Source of the DNA: VRUE01 sp036524775
GTDB lineage: Bacteria; Actinomycetota; Thermoleophilia; Solirubrobacterales; 70-9
Length of the DNA stretch: 34,716 bases
Reading direction: 5' to 3'
NCBI GenBank assembly: GCA_036524775.1
Contig: DATDBO010000013.1
Coordinates: forward strand, 1 to 34,716
Shown here in pieces: positions 26,833-34,078 of this stretch. How positions within the stretch are numbered: the first letter of the stretch is position 1; every line of letters starts with the position of its first letter. A program made the translations under genes and the position numbers. The notes under the pieces are model-generated. The model saw nothing but the letters and a program-made list of their open reading frames with translations, made no database searches and was not told where the DNA came from.

Positions 26833-28191
26833 TTACTTGCCCTTGGCGATCTCGGCGGCCTCTTCGCTGCCGAGGTACGGAGTCAAGGTGAACTCGACCA
26901 GGTCGGGGAGCAGCTCCTCCAGCTCCTCGGTCTTGCCGGCGATGATGCGGCGCGAGATCAGCGAAACCATGCCGCCAACCAGCGCTTCCTCGGTGGTCGG
27001 CGAGAGGCGGGAGAGGACCTCGGGCGGACGGCCCTCGCGGCCCTGTTGGAAGTAGGGGACGAAGCTTTGGATCGCCGCGTCGTAGCGCTCGACCACGGCC
27101 GGGCCGGCGACCAGCGCCTCGACCATGCAGAGGCGCGCCAGGTTGGGCTCGGCGGCAAGGAACTCCAGCATCGCCTCGATCCCGCCGCGGATCGCCCGCG
27201 GCCACTCCTCGCTCGCGTCGAAGGCGGCGGAGACGCGCTCTTGAAGTTCCTTCATGACCGTGTCGTAAGCCGCGACGAAGCACTCGTCCTTGCTCGAGAA
27301 GTGCTCGTAGAAGGTGCGGCGCGAGACGGCGGCGGCGCGGGTGATGTGGGCGATCGTCGTCCCCGAGTAGCCGTTCTCGGCGATCGCCTCGGCGATCCCG
27401 GCGATCAGGCGCTCGCGCTGGTTATGGGTGACGAACTCGCGGGGCAGGCCGTGGCGGCCGGGGGGGAGGCGGGCAAGCTCGGGTGGATACTCGGCTGCGT
27501 CGTCCTCTGGCGGCTTCTGTGACTTGTCTGCGCGTTTGCGTGCGATCTCGCGAGCATATCCCTCCGGGACGCCGGACTCGCGATTCAACTCCGAGATAGC
27601 CGCCTCGATACCTAAATAGGGCATGACCGCCGCGGACATCAGCTGCGGCACCAGCGCCGGCAGCTCGTCGACGTCGCCGCGGACCACCCGCGAGTAGATC
27701 TGGCCGTAGGCGGAGCCGGCCAGCGCCTCGGCCGTCGTGTGGGGCACCGATTCGGGGTCCTCCATCTCCTGGCGGCCGGCATCGATCAGCGCGGCGATCA
27801 CCCGCATCGTCATGTCGCGCCGGGCGCGGGCGGCGTCTCCGGCGGCGAGCACCTCGACCCCGAAGGAGGCCCGGCAGGGGTCGTGGCTGAGGTTCTCGAT
27901 CACCTGGTAGGCGACGGCCCGCAGCCGGTCGGGCCACTCCTCGCGACTCTCGTAGGCGCTCACCATCGTTTCCAAGCACTCCTCGTTGAGCTCCTGCCAG
28001 GCGGTGAGGAAGCAGTCGTACTTGCCGCGGAAGTGGCGGTCGAAGGCGGGGCGGTCGAGCTCGGCCCGGTCGAGGATCGACTCGATCGTCGTTTCGCCGT
28101 AGCCGCGCTCGGCGGCGACCTCGATCAGGGCCGCGACGAGCTGCGCGCGCTCGGAGCTGCCGGTCTCCTCGCGGGTCTCGGTGTCGAGCAC
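26833..28191 (-). CDS. Tandem TetR fusion: two complete TetR proteins in one chain
   Basis: 452 aa, about twice a TetR. Unit 1 (residues 10-215): HTH ERAQLVAALIEVAAERGYGETTIESILDRAELDRPAFDRHFRGKYDCFLTAW, ligand domain ending LVPQLMSAAVMPYLGIEAA. Linker of about 30 charged residues (REIARKRADKSQKPPEDDAAEYPPE). Unit 2 (about 248-452): LPPGRHGLPREFVTHNQRE, HTH AGIAEAIAENGYSGTTIAHITRAAAVSRRTFYEHFSSKDECFVAAY, ending LLPDLVEFTLTPYLGSEEA. The recognition helices differ (LDRPAFDRHF versus SRRTFYEHF), so the halves probably read different sites. The start is a GTG at 28191 (an ATG just upstream runs into a stop). It may have arisen by loss of a stop between adjacent TetR genes, which are frequent here. 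Confidence 0.9.
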   Translation of the reverse strand: MLDTETREETGSSERAQLVAALIEVAAERGYGETTIESILDRAELDRPAFDRHFRGKYDCFLTAWQELNEECLETMVSAYESREEWPDRLRAVAYQVIENLSHDPCRASFGVEVLAAGDAARARRDMTMRVIAALIDAGRQEMEDPESVPHTTAEALAGSAYGQIYSRVVRGDVDELPALVPQLMSAAVMPYLGIEAAISELNRESGVPEGYAREIARKRADKSQKPPEDDAAEYPPELARLPPGRHGLPREFVTHNQRERLIAGIAEAIAENGYSGTTIAHITRAAAVSRRTFYEHFSSKDECFVAAYDTVMKELQERVSAAFDASEEWPRAIRGGIEAMLEFLAAEPNLARLCMVEALVAGPAVVERYDAAIQSFVPYFQQGREGRPPEVLSRLSPTTEEALVGGMVSLISRRIIAGKTEELEELLPDLVEFTLTPYLGSEEAAEIAKGK

Positions 28192-28222
28192 TAGCGCATG
28201 GGACCGCCGATCCCTGCCCTGG

Positions 28223-28903
28223 CTACCGTCTGTCTGGCTGCTTCTGCGGTTCGGCTGCTGTGCGCTTCGCCGCGTCGGAGCCGACGTACGGGGTGAGCGA
28301 GAACTCGACCAGCTCGGGGAGGAGCTGCTCGATCTCCTCCACCTGTCCCATCACGATCCGCTGGTAGATGATCCAGAAGATCCCGCCGACGATCGTCTCC
28401 TCGAGTGTCGCCGGCAGCTGCTCGCCCTGGGGCGCGACCTTGCGGCCCATCCGGAACAGCGGGACGAAGGCCTGGATCGAGCGTTCGTAGCGCTCGACCG
28501 CGGCCGGGCCGGCGGAGAGCGCCTCGACGATGCAGGTGCGGGCGAGCGCCGGCTCGCTGGCGACGTAGCGGAGGAAGGCGCCGAGACCGGCGTTGACCCG
28601 TTCCGGCCAGCTGTCGACCCGGCTGGCGGCGTCGACGACGCGTTGCAGCGCCTCTTTGACGGCGAACTCCGAGGCGGCGAGGAAGCAGTCTTCCTTGGAG
28701 GAGAAGTTCTCGTAGAAGGTGTTGCGGGCGATGCCGGCGCGGCGCACGATGTCGGCGACGGTGACGGCGCGATATCCCTTCTCGACCGTCTCCTCCGCGA
28801 GGGCTGCGATGATCCGGGCGCGCTGGTGGCGAGTGATGAACTCGCGAGGCAGAGGATGCCGTCCGGGGGGCATCCTGGTTGCCTGGGTAACACGCTCAGC
28901 CAC
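28223..28903 (-). CDS. TetR-family regulator
   Basis: 226 aa if started at the GTG at 28903; an ATG at 28873 gives 216 aa and a TTG at 28939 adds 12 residues. N-terminal tail MPPGRHPLPREFITRHQ, then HTH RARIIAALAEETVEKGYRAVTVADIVRRAGIARNTFYENFSSKEDCFLAAS, then the ligand domain with the usual ending LLPELVEFSLTPYVGSDAA. It is closely related to unit 2 of the fusion gene, whose start lies 32 bp downstream on the same strand, so the two may be one operon. It is divergent from the TetR at 29019. Ligand unknown. Confidence 0.9.
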   Translation of the reverse strand: MAERVTQATRMPPGRHPLPREFITRHQRARIIAALAEETVEKGYRAVTVADIVRRAGIARNTFYENFSSKEDCFLAASEFAVKEALQRVVDAASRVDSWPERVNAGLGAFLRYVASEPALARTCIVEALSAGPAAVERYERSIQAFVPLFRMGRKVAPQGEQLPATLEETIVGGIFWIIYQRIVMGQVEEIEQLLPELVEFSLTPYVGSDAAKRTAAEPQKQPDRR

Positions 28904-29018
28904 GAAAATCCAGGCTACTCTCGGCCCGCCGAACTTCAAGCTGGACGGATCAGCGATATACCGTTACAGTACCGAGGTCTAGACAACCTGTTCCCTGGAT
29001 CTCGAAGGAGGGATGGCG

Positions 29019-29717
29019 ATGGGGAGGCAGGCCGTAACCAACGTCCAGGCAGGGGCTGAGGGGACCGGCAGCGTCAGGGAAGTGAAACCACTCCCCCACT
29101 CCCCGCGGCTCGAGCTTGTGAACTCTTCCAAGCGCGAAAAGATCCTCGTGGGAATGCTGGAGGCGGTCGGGGCCGAGGGCTACGACGCGACCTCCGTACG
29201 CACGGTTTTGGACCGAACCGGCCTCTACAGGCAGGCCTTCTACGACGAGTTCGCCGACAAGGACGCCTGCTACCTGGCGGCGCTGGAGATGGGGATCGCC
29301 CGGCTCGAAGCGACGATCGCGAGGGCAGCGACGAGCGAGGAGAGCTGGCGCGGCAAGCTGCGCGCGGGCCTCGGAGCGCTGCTCGACCGGCTCGACGAGG
29401 AGCCCGACTTCGGCCGCGGCGTGATCGTCGAGGTCCACGCGGCGGGCCCGGAGGCGCTCTCGAGACGTGCCGAAGCGCTGAAAAGGGCAGCCGATTTCAT
29501 CGATCTGGCGAGGCAGGAGGAGGACGGCCCGGAGTCGCCCCCGCAGATCGCCCCGGAGGGGATCGTCGCCGGCATCCACGCGATCGTCCATTCACGGCTC
29601 TCCACCGGGGCTACCGACGGTTTCCGCAGCCTCCTGCCGGAGTTCATGTACTTCGCCGTGCTGCCCTACTTCGGCGCCGAGGCGGCCGCGGCGGAGATGC
29701 AGGCCGCCCGAGCCTAG
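29019..29717 (+). CDS. TetR-family regulator
   Basis: 232 aa. AAGGAGGG (29005-29012) lies 6 nt before the ATG at 29019, which is preferred over the ATG at 29013 because that one would touch the ribosome site. HTH KREKILVGMLEAVGAEGYDATSVRTVLDRTGLYRQAFYDEFADKDACYLAAL (about 39-90). The ligand domain is shortened in the middle and ends LLPEFMYFAVLPYFGAEAA. The recognition helix LYRQAFYDEF differs from its neighbours. It is divergent from the TetR at 28223; the region between holds -10-like TACAGT near 28966. It is one of the few genes here with a clear ribosome site. Confidence 0.9.
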   Translation: MGRQAVTNVQAGAEGTGSVREVKPLPHSPRLELVNSSKREKILVGMLEAVGAEGYDATSVRTVLDRTGLYRQAFYDEFADKDACYLAALEMGIARLEATIARAATSEESWRGKLRAGLGALLDRLDEEPDFGRGVIVEVHAAGPEALSRRAEALKRAADFIDLARQEEDGPESPPQIAPEGIVAGIHAIVHSRLSTGATDGFRSLLPEFMYFAVLPYFGAEAAAAEMQAARA

Positions 29718-29728
29718 CCGCGGGGGCG

Positions 29729-29758
29729 TTGGACAGGGGTCGAGTCCTGCCCTACATT
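29729..29758 (+). promoter_or_regulatory. Promoter of the last TetR gene
   Basis: TTGGAC (29729-29734) and TACATT (29753-29758), 18 bp apart, match -35 and -10 elements. Transcription would start at about 29765, just before the ATG at 29768. Confidence 0.55.
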
Positions 29759-29761
29759 GGG

Positions 29762-30445
29762 ATGCCGATGGATTCGCCTCCGACTTCGAATCCAGAAGCC
29801 CCGCTCGACCGCCACGGCCTGCCGCGCGCTTACGTCATCCGCACCGAACGAGAGCGCCTGAAAGAGGCGATGGTCAGGGTCTCGGCGGCGAAAGGCTACG
29901 AGGCGACGACGGTCGCCGACGTGGTCGAGTACGCGGGCGCCACGCAGGAGGCCTTCGAGGAGATCTTCGGCGACAAGGAGACCTGCTTCCTCGAGGCCTA
30001 CGAAGCGGTCTTCGACGTGCTGGTGGCGCACGTCACCGCGGCCTTCGAGGCGGCCTCCGACGAACCCTGGCCGGAGCAGATCGCCGCCGGCCTGCGGGCG
30101 CTGGTCGAGCTGCTCTCGATGGAGGCCGACATCGCCCGCATGGCGATGGTCGAGGTGACCGCGGCGGGCGACGACGCGCGCGAGCGCTACCGGGCGATGT
30201 TCGCCCGCTTCACCCCCTTCCTCGAGCAGGGCCGCACCTGGTCGGGGCAGGGTGAGGAGCTGCCCGCCGACACGGCGCGCTTCGCCGTGGGCGGGGCGAC
30301 CTCGATGATCTTCGACGAGGTGCGGGCGGGCCGCGGGCCGGAGCTGAAGCGGATCCTGCCCGACCTGGTCTTCGCGGTGCTGATGCCCTACCTGGGGCCG
30401 GAGGCCGCAGAAGACGAGATGCGTCGCGTTACTCGCGAGGGCTAG
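29762..30445 (+). CDS. TetR-family regulator
   Basis: 227 aa from the ATG at 29762; the ATG at 29768 is equally possible and fits the promoter better. Tail LDRHGLPRAYVIRTE, HTH RERLKEAMVRVSAAKGYEATTVADVVEYAGATQEAFEEIFGDKETCFLEAY (about 30-80), ending RILPDLVFAVLMPYLGPEAAEDE. The recognition helix is acidic (ATQEAFEEIF), unusual for DNA binding. It lies 44 bp downstream of another TetR and converges with the crotonase gene, their ends overlapping by 4 bp. Whether it controls the crotonase cannot be told. Confidence 0.9.
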   Translation: MPMDSPPTSNPEAPLDRHGLPRAYVIRTERERLKEAMVRVSAAKGYEATTVADVVEYAGATQEAFEEIFGDKETCFLEAYEAVFDVLVAHVTAAFEAASDEPWPEQIAAGLRALVELLSMEADIARMAMVEVTAAGDDARERYRAMFARFTPFLEQGRTWSGQGEELPADTARFAVGGATSMIFDEVRAGRGPELKRILPDLVFAVLMPYLGPEAAEDEMRRVTREG

Positions 30446-31197
30446 TCGGGGAACTCGCCGTGGCGGCCCTCGCCGCCGGCGAAGCGGGCGGCGCCTTTGA
30501 CCGCGACGTCGAGCACCTCCATGCCGAGACGGCGCTCCAGCTCGAGACCCTCGGCGAGGGGCCGGCCAAAGCCTTCTATTGCTGCTTGACGGTCGGCGAG
30601 CATGGTCTCCTGGGGGAAGCCGGCGATGCGCTCGGCCAGCTCCAGGGCGCGGTCCAAGTGCTTGCCGGGCTCGGTTATCTCGTTGACCAGACCGATCTGC
30701 TTCGCCTCCTCGGCTTTCACGGGGCGGCCGGTGAGGATCAGCTCGAGGGCGCGTCCCATGCCGACGACGCGGGGCAGGCGCTGGGTGCCGCCGTCGAGCA
30801 GCGGCACGCCCCAGCGCCGCTCGAAGAGGCCGAAGGTCGACTGGGGCGTGGCGATGCGCATGTCGCACCAGAGCGCCAGCTCGACCCCGCCGGCGAGGCA
30901 CCAGCCGTCGACCGCGGCGATCGCCGGCTTGGCCGGAGTCAGCCGGGTCGGGCCCATCGGCCCGTCGGCATGGCTGACGTCGAGGTTCATCGCCTTGAGG
31001 TCGGCGCCGGCGCAGAAGGCCTCGCCGCCGGCACCGGTGAGGACGAGCACGCGGGCGCCCTCGTCGGCCTCGAACTCGACCAGCCCCTGGCGGAACGCCT
31101 CCGCCGCCGCGGCGTCGATCGCGTTGCGCCGCTCCGACCGGTCGATGGTGAGGACGGCGGCCGCCCCGACCCGCTCGTAGCGCACTTCGTCGCTCAT
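30442..31197 (-). CDS. Crotonase-family enoyl-CoA hydratase/isomerase
   Basis: 251 aa. Oxyanion-hole motifs FCAGADLKAM (residues 61-70) and VDGWCLAGGVELAL (96-109) are present. Glu106 and Glu126 stand where rat enoyl-CoA hydratase has its two catalytic glutamates (Glu144, Glu164), the second by counting back from GGTQRL, so a true hydratase is likely. Sequences ending DVAVKGAARFAGGEGRHGEFPD are common in actinobacteria. Its substrate chain length is unknown. TACTCT (31205-31210) lies 7 nt before the ATG, pointing to a leaderless message. It could serve fatty acid or amino acid breakdown. Confidence 0.9.
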   Translation of the reverse strand: MSDEVRYERVGAAAVLTIDRSERRNAIDAAAAEAFRQGLVEFEADEGARVLVLTGAGGEAFCAGADLKAMNLDVSHADGPMGPTRLTPAKPAIAAVDGWCLAGGVELALWCDMRIATPQSTFGLFERRWGVPLLDGGTQRLPRVVGMGRALELILTGRPVKAEEAKQIGLVNEITEPGKHLDRALELAERIAGFPQETMLADRQAAIEGFGRPLAEGLELERRLGMEVLDVAVKGAARFAGGEGRHGEFPD

Positions 31198-31569
31198 CGC
31201 GCGCAGAGTATGGGAGTGGCGGGCTAGTTGTTGGAGAACTCACGGGGGAAAACCAACAACGCCGACTCCCAGATGCGCCCCGGTACGCGAGTCAAAGAGG
31301 GCAGGCACTCGATGACTGCGGGCCAAGCTAGAGAGACGCGCGGACAACAAAAAGCAACCGGGGGCGGCGCCCAAAGCCTGCCTCGCGCGTAGCCTTCGCA
31401 CGTAGAAGCTCTTTGCGCCACCTTCAAGACGGTGTCCCGCTGGCTTCCGCGGGGCCTGTCTTTCCCAGTCGCAGGATCAACTTAGCTCGGCCTCCTGTCC
31501 GCGTCTAGGGTCGGCCCGGCTTCGACCCCGCAAAGTCCGTGGAAATCGCGCTCTGAGTACCCTCCGGCG
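31198..31569. other. Intergenic region between divergent crotonase and metF genes
   Basis: 372 bp without a convincing gene. It holds the crotonase -10 (31205-31210), an 8-bp inverted repeat GTTGTTGG (31227-31234) / CCAACAAC (31253-31260), a small hairpin CCCGC (31436-31440) / GCGGG (31449-31453) followed by T-rich sequence, and the metF -10 TACCCT (31558-31563). A 67-codon open frame (31224-31427, minus) starts with TTG and has no family features. Confidence 0.6.
31558..31563 (+). promoter_or_regulatory. -10 element of metF
   Basis: TACCCT lies exactly 6 nt before the ATG at 31570, so transcription would start at or next to the A of the start codon. No clear -35 element and no ribosome site are seen. 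Confidence 0.5.
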
Positions 31570-32451
31570 ATGCGCATCGACGCCATCCTCGACTCGAAGC
31601 GGCCGGTCTTCTCGATCGAGTTCTTCCCGCCGAAGAGCGAGGAGGCGACGGCGCAGCTCTACGCGACGGCGCGCTCGCTGCGCGAGCTCGAGCCCGACTA
31701 CGTCTCGGTCACCTACGGGGCGGGCGGCTCGACCCGCGACGGCACGGTGGAGATCACGCGGGCGCTGAAGGACGAGCTGGGCTTCGAGACGATGGCCCAC
31801 CTGAGCTGCGTCGGCGAGACGACCGAGGGGCTGGCGACGACGCTCGACCTGATCGCCGGCGCCGGGATCGAGAACGTCTTCGCGCTGCGCGGCGATCCGC
31901 CGCGGGGCGAAGAGGACTTCGTCCAGCCCGACGGCGGCCTCGGCAGCGCCGCCGAGCTGGCCGCCTTCATCGGGGAGCGCTGGGACTTCAGCGTCGGCGG
32001 CGCCTGCTTTCCCGAGGTCCACCCCGAGGCTCCCGACCTCGACACCGACCTCGATTACCTGAAGACCAAGGTCGAGGCCGGCGCCTCCTTCCTGATCACC
32101 CAGCTCTTCTTCGACAACAAGGTCTACTTCGACTTCGTCGCGGCGGCACGGGCGAAGGGGATCGAGGTGCCGATCGTGGCCGGGATCATCCCGGTCGCGA
32201 GCTTCGCCCAGACGAAGCGGATCTGCGCGCTATGCGACGCGACGATCCCACCCCGGCTCGAGGCAGCTTTCGCCGCGGCCGACGGCGACGAGGAAGCCGA
32301 GTTCGCGCTCGGCGTCGCTTACGCAGCGCAGCAGTGCTCCGAGCTGCTCGCCGCCGGGGTGCCGGGGATCCACTTCTATGCACTCAACCGGGCGCCGGCG
32401 ACGCGCGCCGTGCTCGGTGCGCTGCTGGCGGGAAGACCATGGGAGAGCTGA
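31570..32451 (+). CDS. metF: Methylenetetrahydrofolate reductase
   Basis: Flavoenzyme reducing 5,10-methylene-THF to 5-methyl-THF for methionine synthesis. 293 aa, the usual bacterial length. Motifs: IEFFPPKSEE near the start (catalytic Glu), VTYGAGGSTRD, ALRGDPPRGE (Asp contacting the flavin), LFFDNKVYFDF, VAGIIPV and the ending GVPGIHFYALNRAPAT. It starts with a leaderless-type promoter. Its last 13 bp overlap the next gene, so it leads a three-gene operon. Enzyme intact. Confidence 0.95.
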   Translation: MRIDAILDSKRPVFSIEFFPPKSEEATAQLYATARSLRELEPDYVSVTYGAGGSTRDGTVEITRALKDELGFETMAHLSCVGETTEGLATTLDLIAGAGIENVFALRGDPPRGEEDFVQPDGGLGSAAELAAFIGERWDFSVGGACFPEVHPEAPDLDTDLDYLKTKVEAGASFLITQLFFDNKVYFDFVAAARAKGIEVPIVAGIIPVASFAQTKRICALCDATIPPRLEAAFAAADGDEEAEFALGVAYAAQQCSELLAAGVPGIHFYALNRAPATRAVLGALLAGRPWES

Positions 32452-33287
32452 GCTGGCAGGGCCGGCGGATCGCCTTCGAGGAGTACGGCGAAGGCGAGCG
32501 GCCGATCGTGCTCGTCCACGGCCTGCTGATGAACAGCACGATGTTCGCGCGACTGGGTCCGGCGCTGGCCGAGCGCGGCAACCGGGCGATCTGCGTCGAC
32601 CTGCTCGGCCATGGCCGCTCCGACCAGCCCGATGATCTGCGGCTCTACTCGATGCCGCTCTTCGCCGAGCAGGTCGCGGCGCTGCTCGACCACCTCGGGC
32701 TGGAGCGGGCGGTGGTCGGCGGCACCTCGCTCGGCGCCAACGTCGGCCTCGAGCTGGCGGTGCGTCGGCCGGAGCGGGTCGAGGCGCTCTTCGTCGAGAT
32801 GCCGGTGCTCGACAACGCCCTCGCCGCCGTCGCCGCGATCTTCGCGCCGATCCTGCTCGGCCTGCGGGTGGGACGGCCGGCCGTCGAGCTCGGCTCGCGC
32901 CTGGCGCGGCTCGTCCCCCGCACCAACTTCCTCCTCGACATCGGGCTCGACTGGCTGCGGCGGCGGCCGGGCCCGTCGATCGCCGTGCTCGAGGGGCTGC
33001 TGCTCGGCGAGACCGCGCCGGCGCGCGAGCAGCGCCGCCTGATCGACCGGCCGACCCTCGTCGTCGGCCACCCGCGCGACCCCCTGCATCCCTTCAGCGA
33101 CTCGGGGATGCTGGTCGAGGAGCTGCCCGGCGCGCGACTCGTCGAAGCGAACTCGATCCTCGAGTGGCGGACGCGGCCGGACCGCCTCGACGCGGAGCTG
33201 GCGAAGTTTTTGGACGAAATCTGGAGAGCGCCCGACGGCCCCGGAGCGAACGGGAACGGCCGAAGCGCCACTCCTGTGGCAGGATAG
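32439..33287 (+). CDS. Alpha/beta-hydrolase fold protein
   Basis: 282 aa from the ATG at 32439, which overlaps metF by 13 bp and has GGGAAG 5 nt upstream. Motifs: VLVHGLLMNSTMF (oxyanion His-Gly, residues 27-28), DLLGHGRSDQP, and the nucleophile elbow GGTSLGA with Ser97. The acid is probably Asp214 (VVGHPRDPLHPF). The C-terminal histidine expected near residue 240 is not at its usual place (EANSILEWRTRP), so activity is uncertain; His211 or His217 might substitute. The end (GPGANGNGRSATPVAG) is low complexity. Substrate unknown; no obvious link to folate metabolism. Confidence 0.88.
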   Translation: MGELSWQGRRIAFEEYGEGERPIVLVHGLLMNSTMFARLGPALAERGNRAICVDLLGHGRSDQPDDLRLYSMPLFAEQVAALLDHLGLERAVVGGTSLGANVGLELAVRRPERVEALFVEMPVLDNALAAVAAIFAPILLGLRVGRPAVELGSRLARLVPRTNFLLDIGLDWLRRRPGPSIAVLEGLLLGETAPAREQRRLIDRPTLVVGHPRDPLHPFSDSGMLVEELPGARLVEANSILEWRTRPDRLDAELAKFLDEIWRAPDGPGANGNGRSATPVAG

Positions 33288-33298
33288 GGGGCCGCGAA

Positions 33299-34078
33299 AT
33301 GGCAAATCGCAGGGAGGAAGAGAGAGAGCGGCTGCGCCAGGCGCGGCAGGAACGCGAATCCGGCCAGGACACGTCGGAGCGTCGTCGGCTGTTCGCGGTC
33401 TACGCCGGAGCGGGGCTGATCGGCCTGCTCGTCCTCGCCGGAGTCGTCGCCCTGGTCGCAGGCTCGGGCGGCGACGAGGACGGCAACGCGCACCTGCTCG
33501 CCTCGACCGGCGAAACCAACGGCTTCAAGCCGGACGAACGCGCGGGCACCGAGCCCGCCCCGGCGAAAGACGCCGACCTCGAGCAGGCGGCGAAAGCGGC
33601 CGGCTGCGACCTGCGGCTCAAACTGAAAGACGAGGGGCACAAACACCTGCCGCCGACCGGCCCGGAACCCGACTACGGGACCACCCCGGCGACCTCCGGC
33701 AACCACGCCGGCTCCCCCTACCAGCAGGCCGACGGCGCCTACATCGAAATGCCCGACGAACTCTTCGTCGTCCACGCGCTCGAGCACGGCCGCATGGCGA
33801 TCCAGTACAGCCCCGACCTGCCCGAGGATGACCAGCTGGAGCTGAAGGGCCTCTACGACACGATGTTCGGCGGCACGCTCTTCTTCCCCAACGAGAACAT
33901 GGACTACGAAGTGGCGGCCTCGACCTGGACCAACCTGCTCGGCTGCGACGAATACAAAGGCGCGGCGACGCTCGACGCGATCCGCGCCTTCGGCGCCCAG
34001 ACCTGGGGCAAATTCGGCGGCGAGCCCGTCAACGCGTTTGGGTTGCGAGGCCCGACGCCCCCGGAACCGCGCAGCTAG
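33299..34078 (+). CDS. DUF3105 membrane-anchored extracytoplasmic protein
   Basis: 259 aa. Residues 1-30 are charged and cytosolic (REEERERLRQARQERES), 31-56 a membrane helix (LFAVYAGAGLIGLLVLAGVVALV), and the rest lies outside the cell. The DUF3105 core is visible: HKHLPPTGPEPDYGTTPATSGNHAGSPYQQADGAYIEMPDELFVVHALEHGRMAIQYSP (about 115-175), rich in histidines that may bind metal. The function is unknown. The start has AGGGGG upstream and follows the hydrolase stop by 11 bp. Lysine is mainly AAA (7 of 9). Its stop overlaps that of the opposite gene. Confidence 0.88.
   Translation: MANRREEERERLRQARQERESGQDTSERRRLFAVYAGAGLIGLLVLAGVVALVAGSGGDEDGNAHLLASTGETNGFKPDERAGTEPAPAKDADLEQAAKAAGCDLRLKLKDEGHKHLPPTGPEPDYGTTPATSGNHAGSPYQQADGAYIEMPDELFVVHALEHGRMAIQYSPDLPEDDQLELKGLYDTMFGGTLFFPNENMDYEVAASTWTNLLGCDEYKGAATLDAIRAFGAQTWGKFGGEPVNAFGLRGPTPPEPRS

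Noticed and set aside
31224..31427. 67-aa minus-strand frame upstream of the crotonase
   Set aside because: TTG start, no ribosome site, no recognisable pattern; the region fits promoter and leader sequence better.
31198..31569. tmRNA, 6S RNA or tRNA in the long intergenic region
   Set aside because: The ANN-like run and hairpins raised the idea, but no tag peptide end, no T-loop with matching acceptor stem and no overall fold typical of these RNAs could be found.
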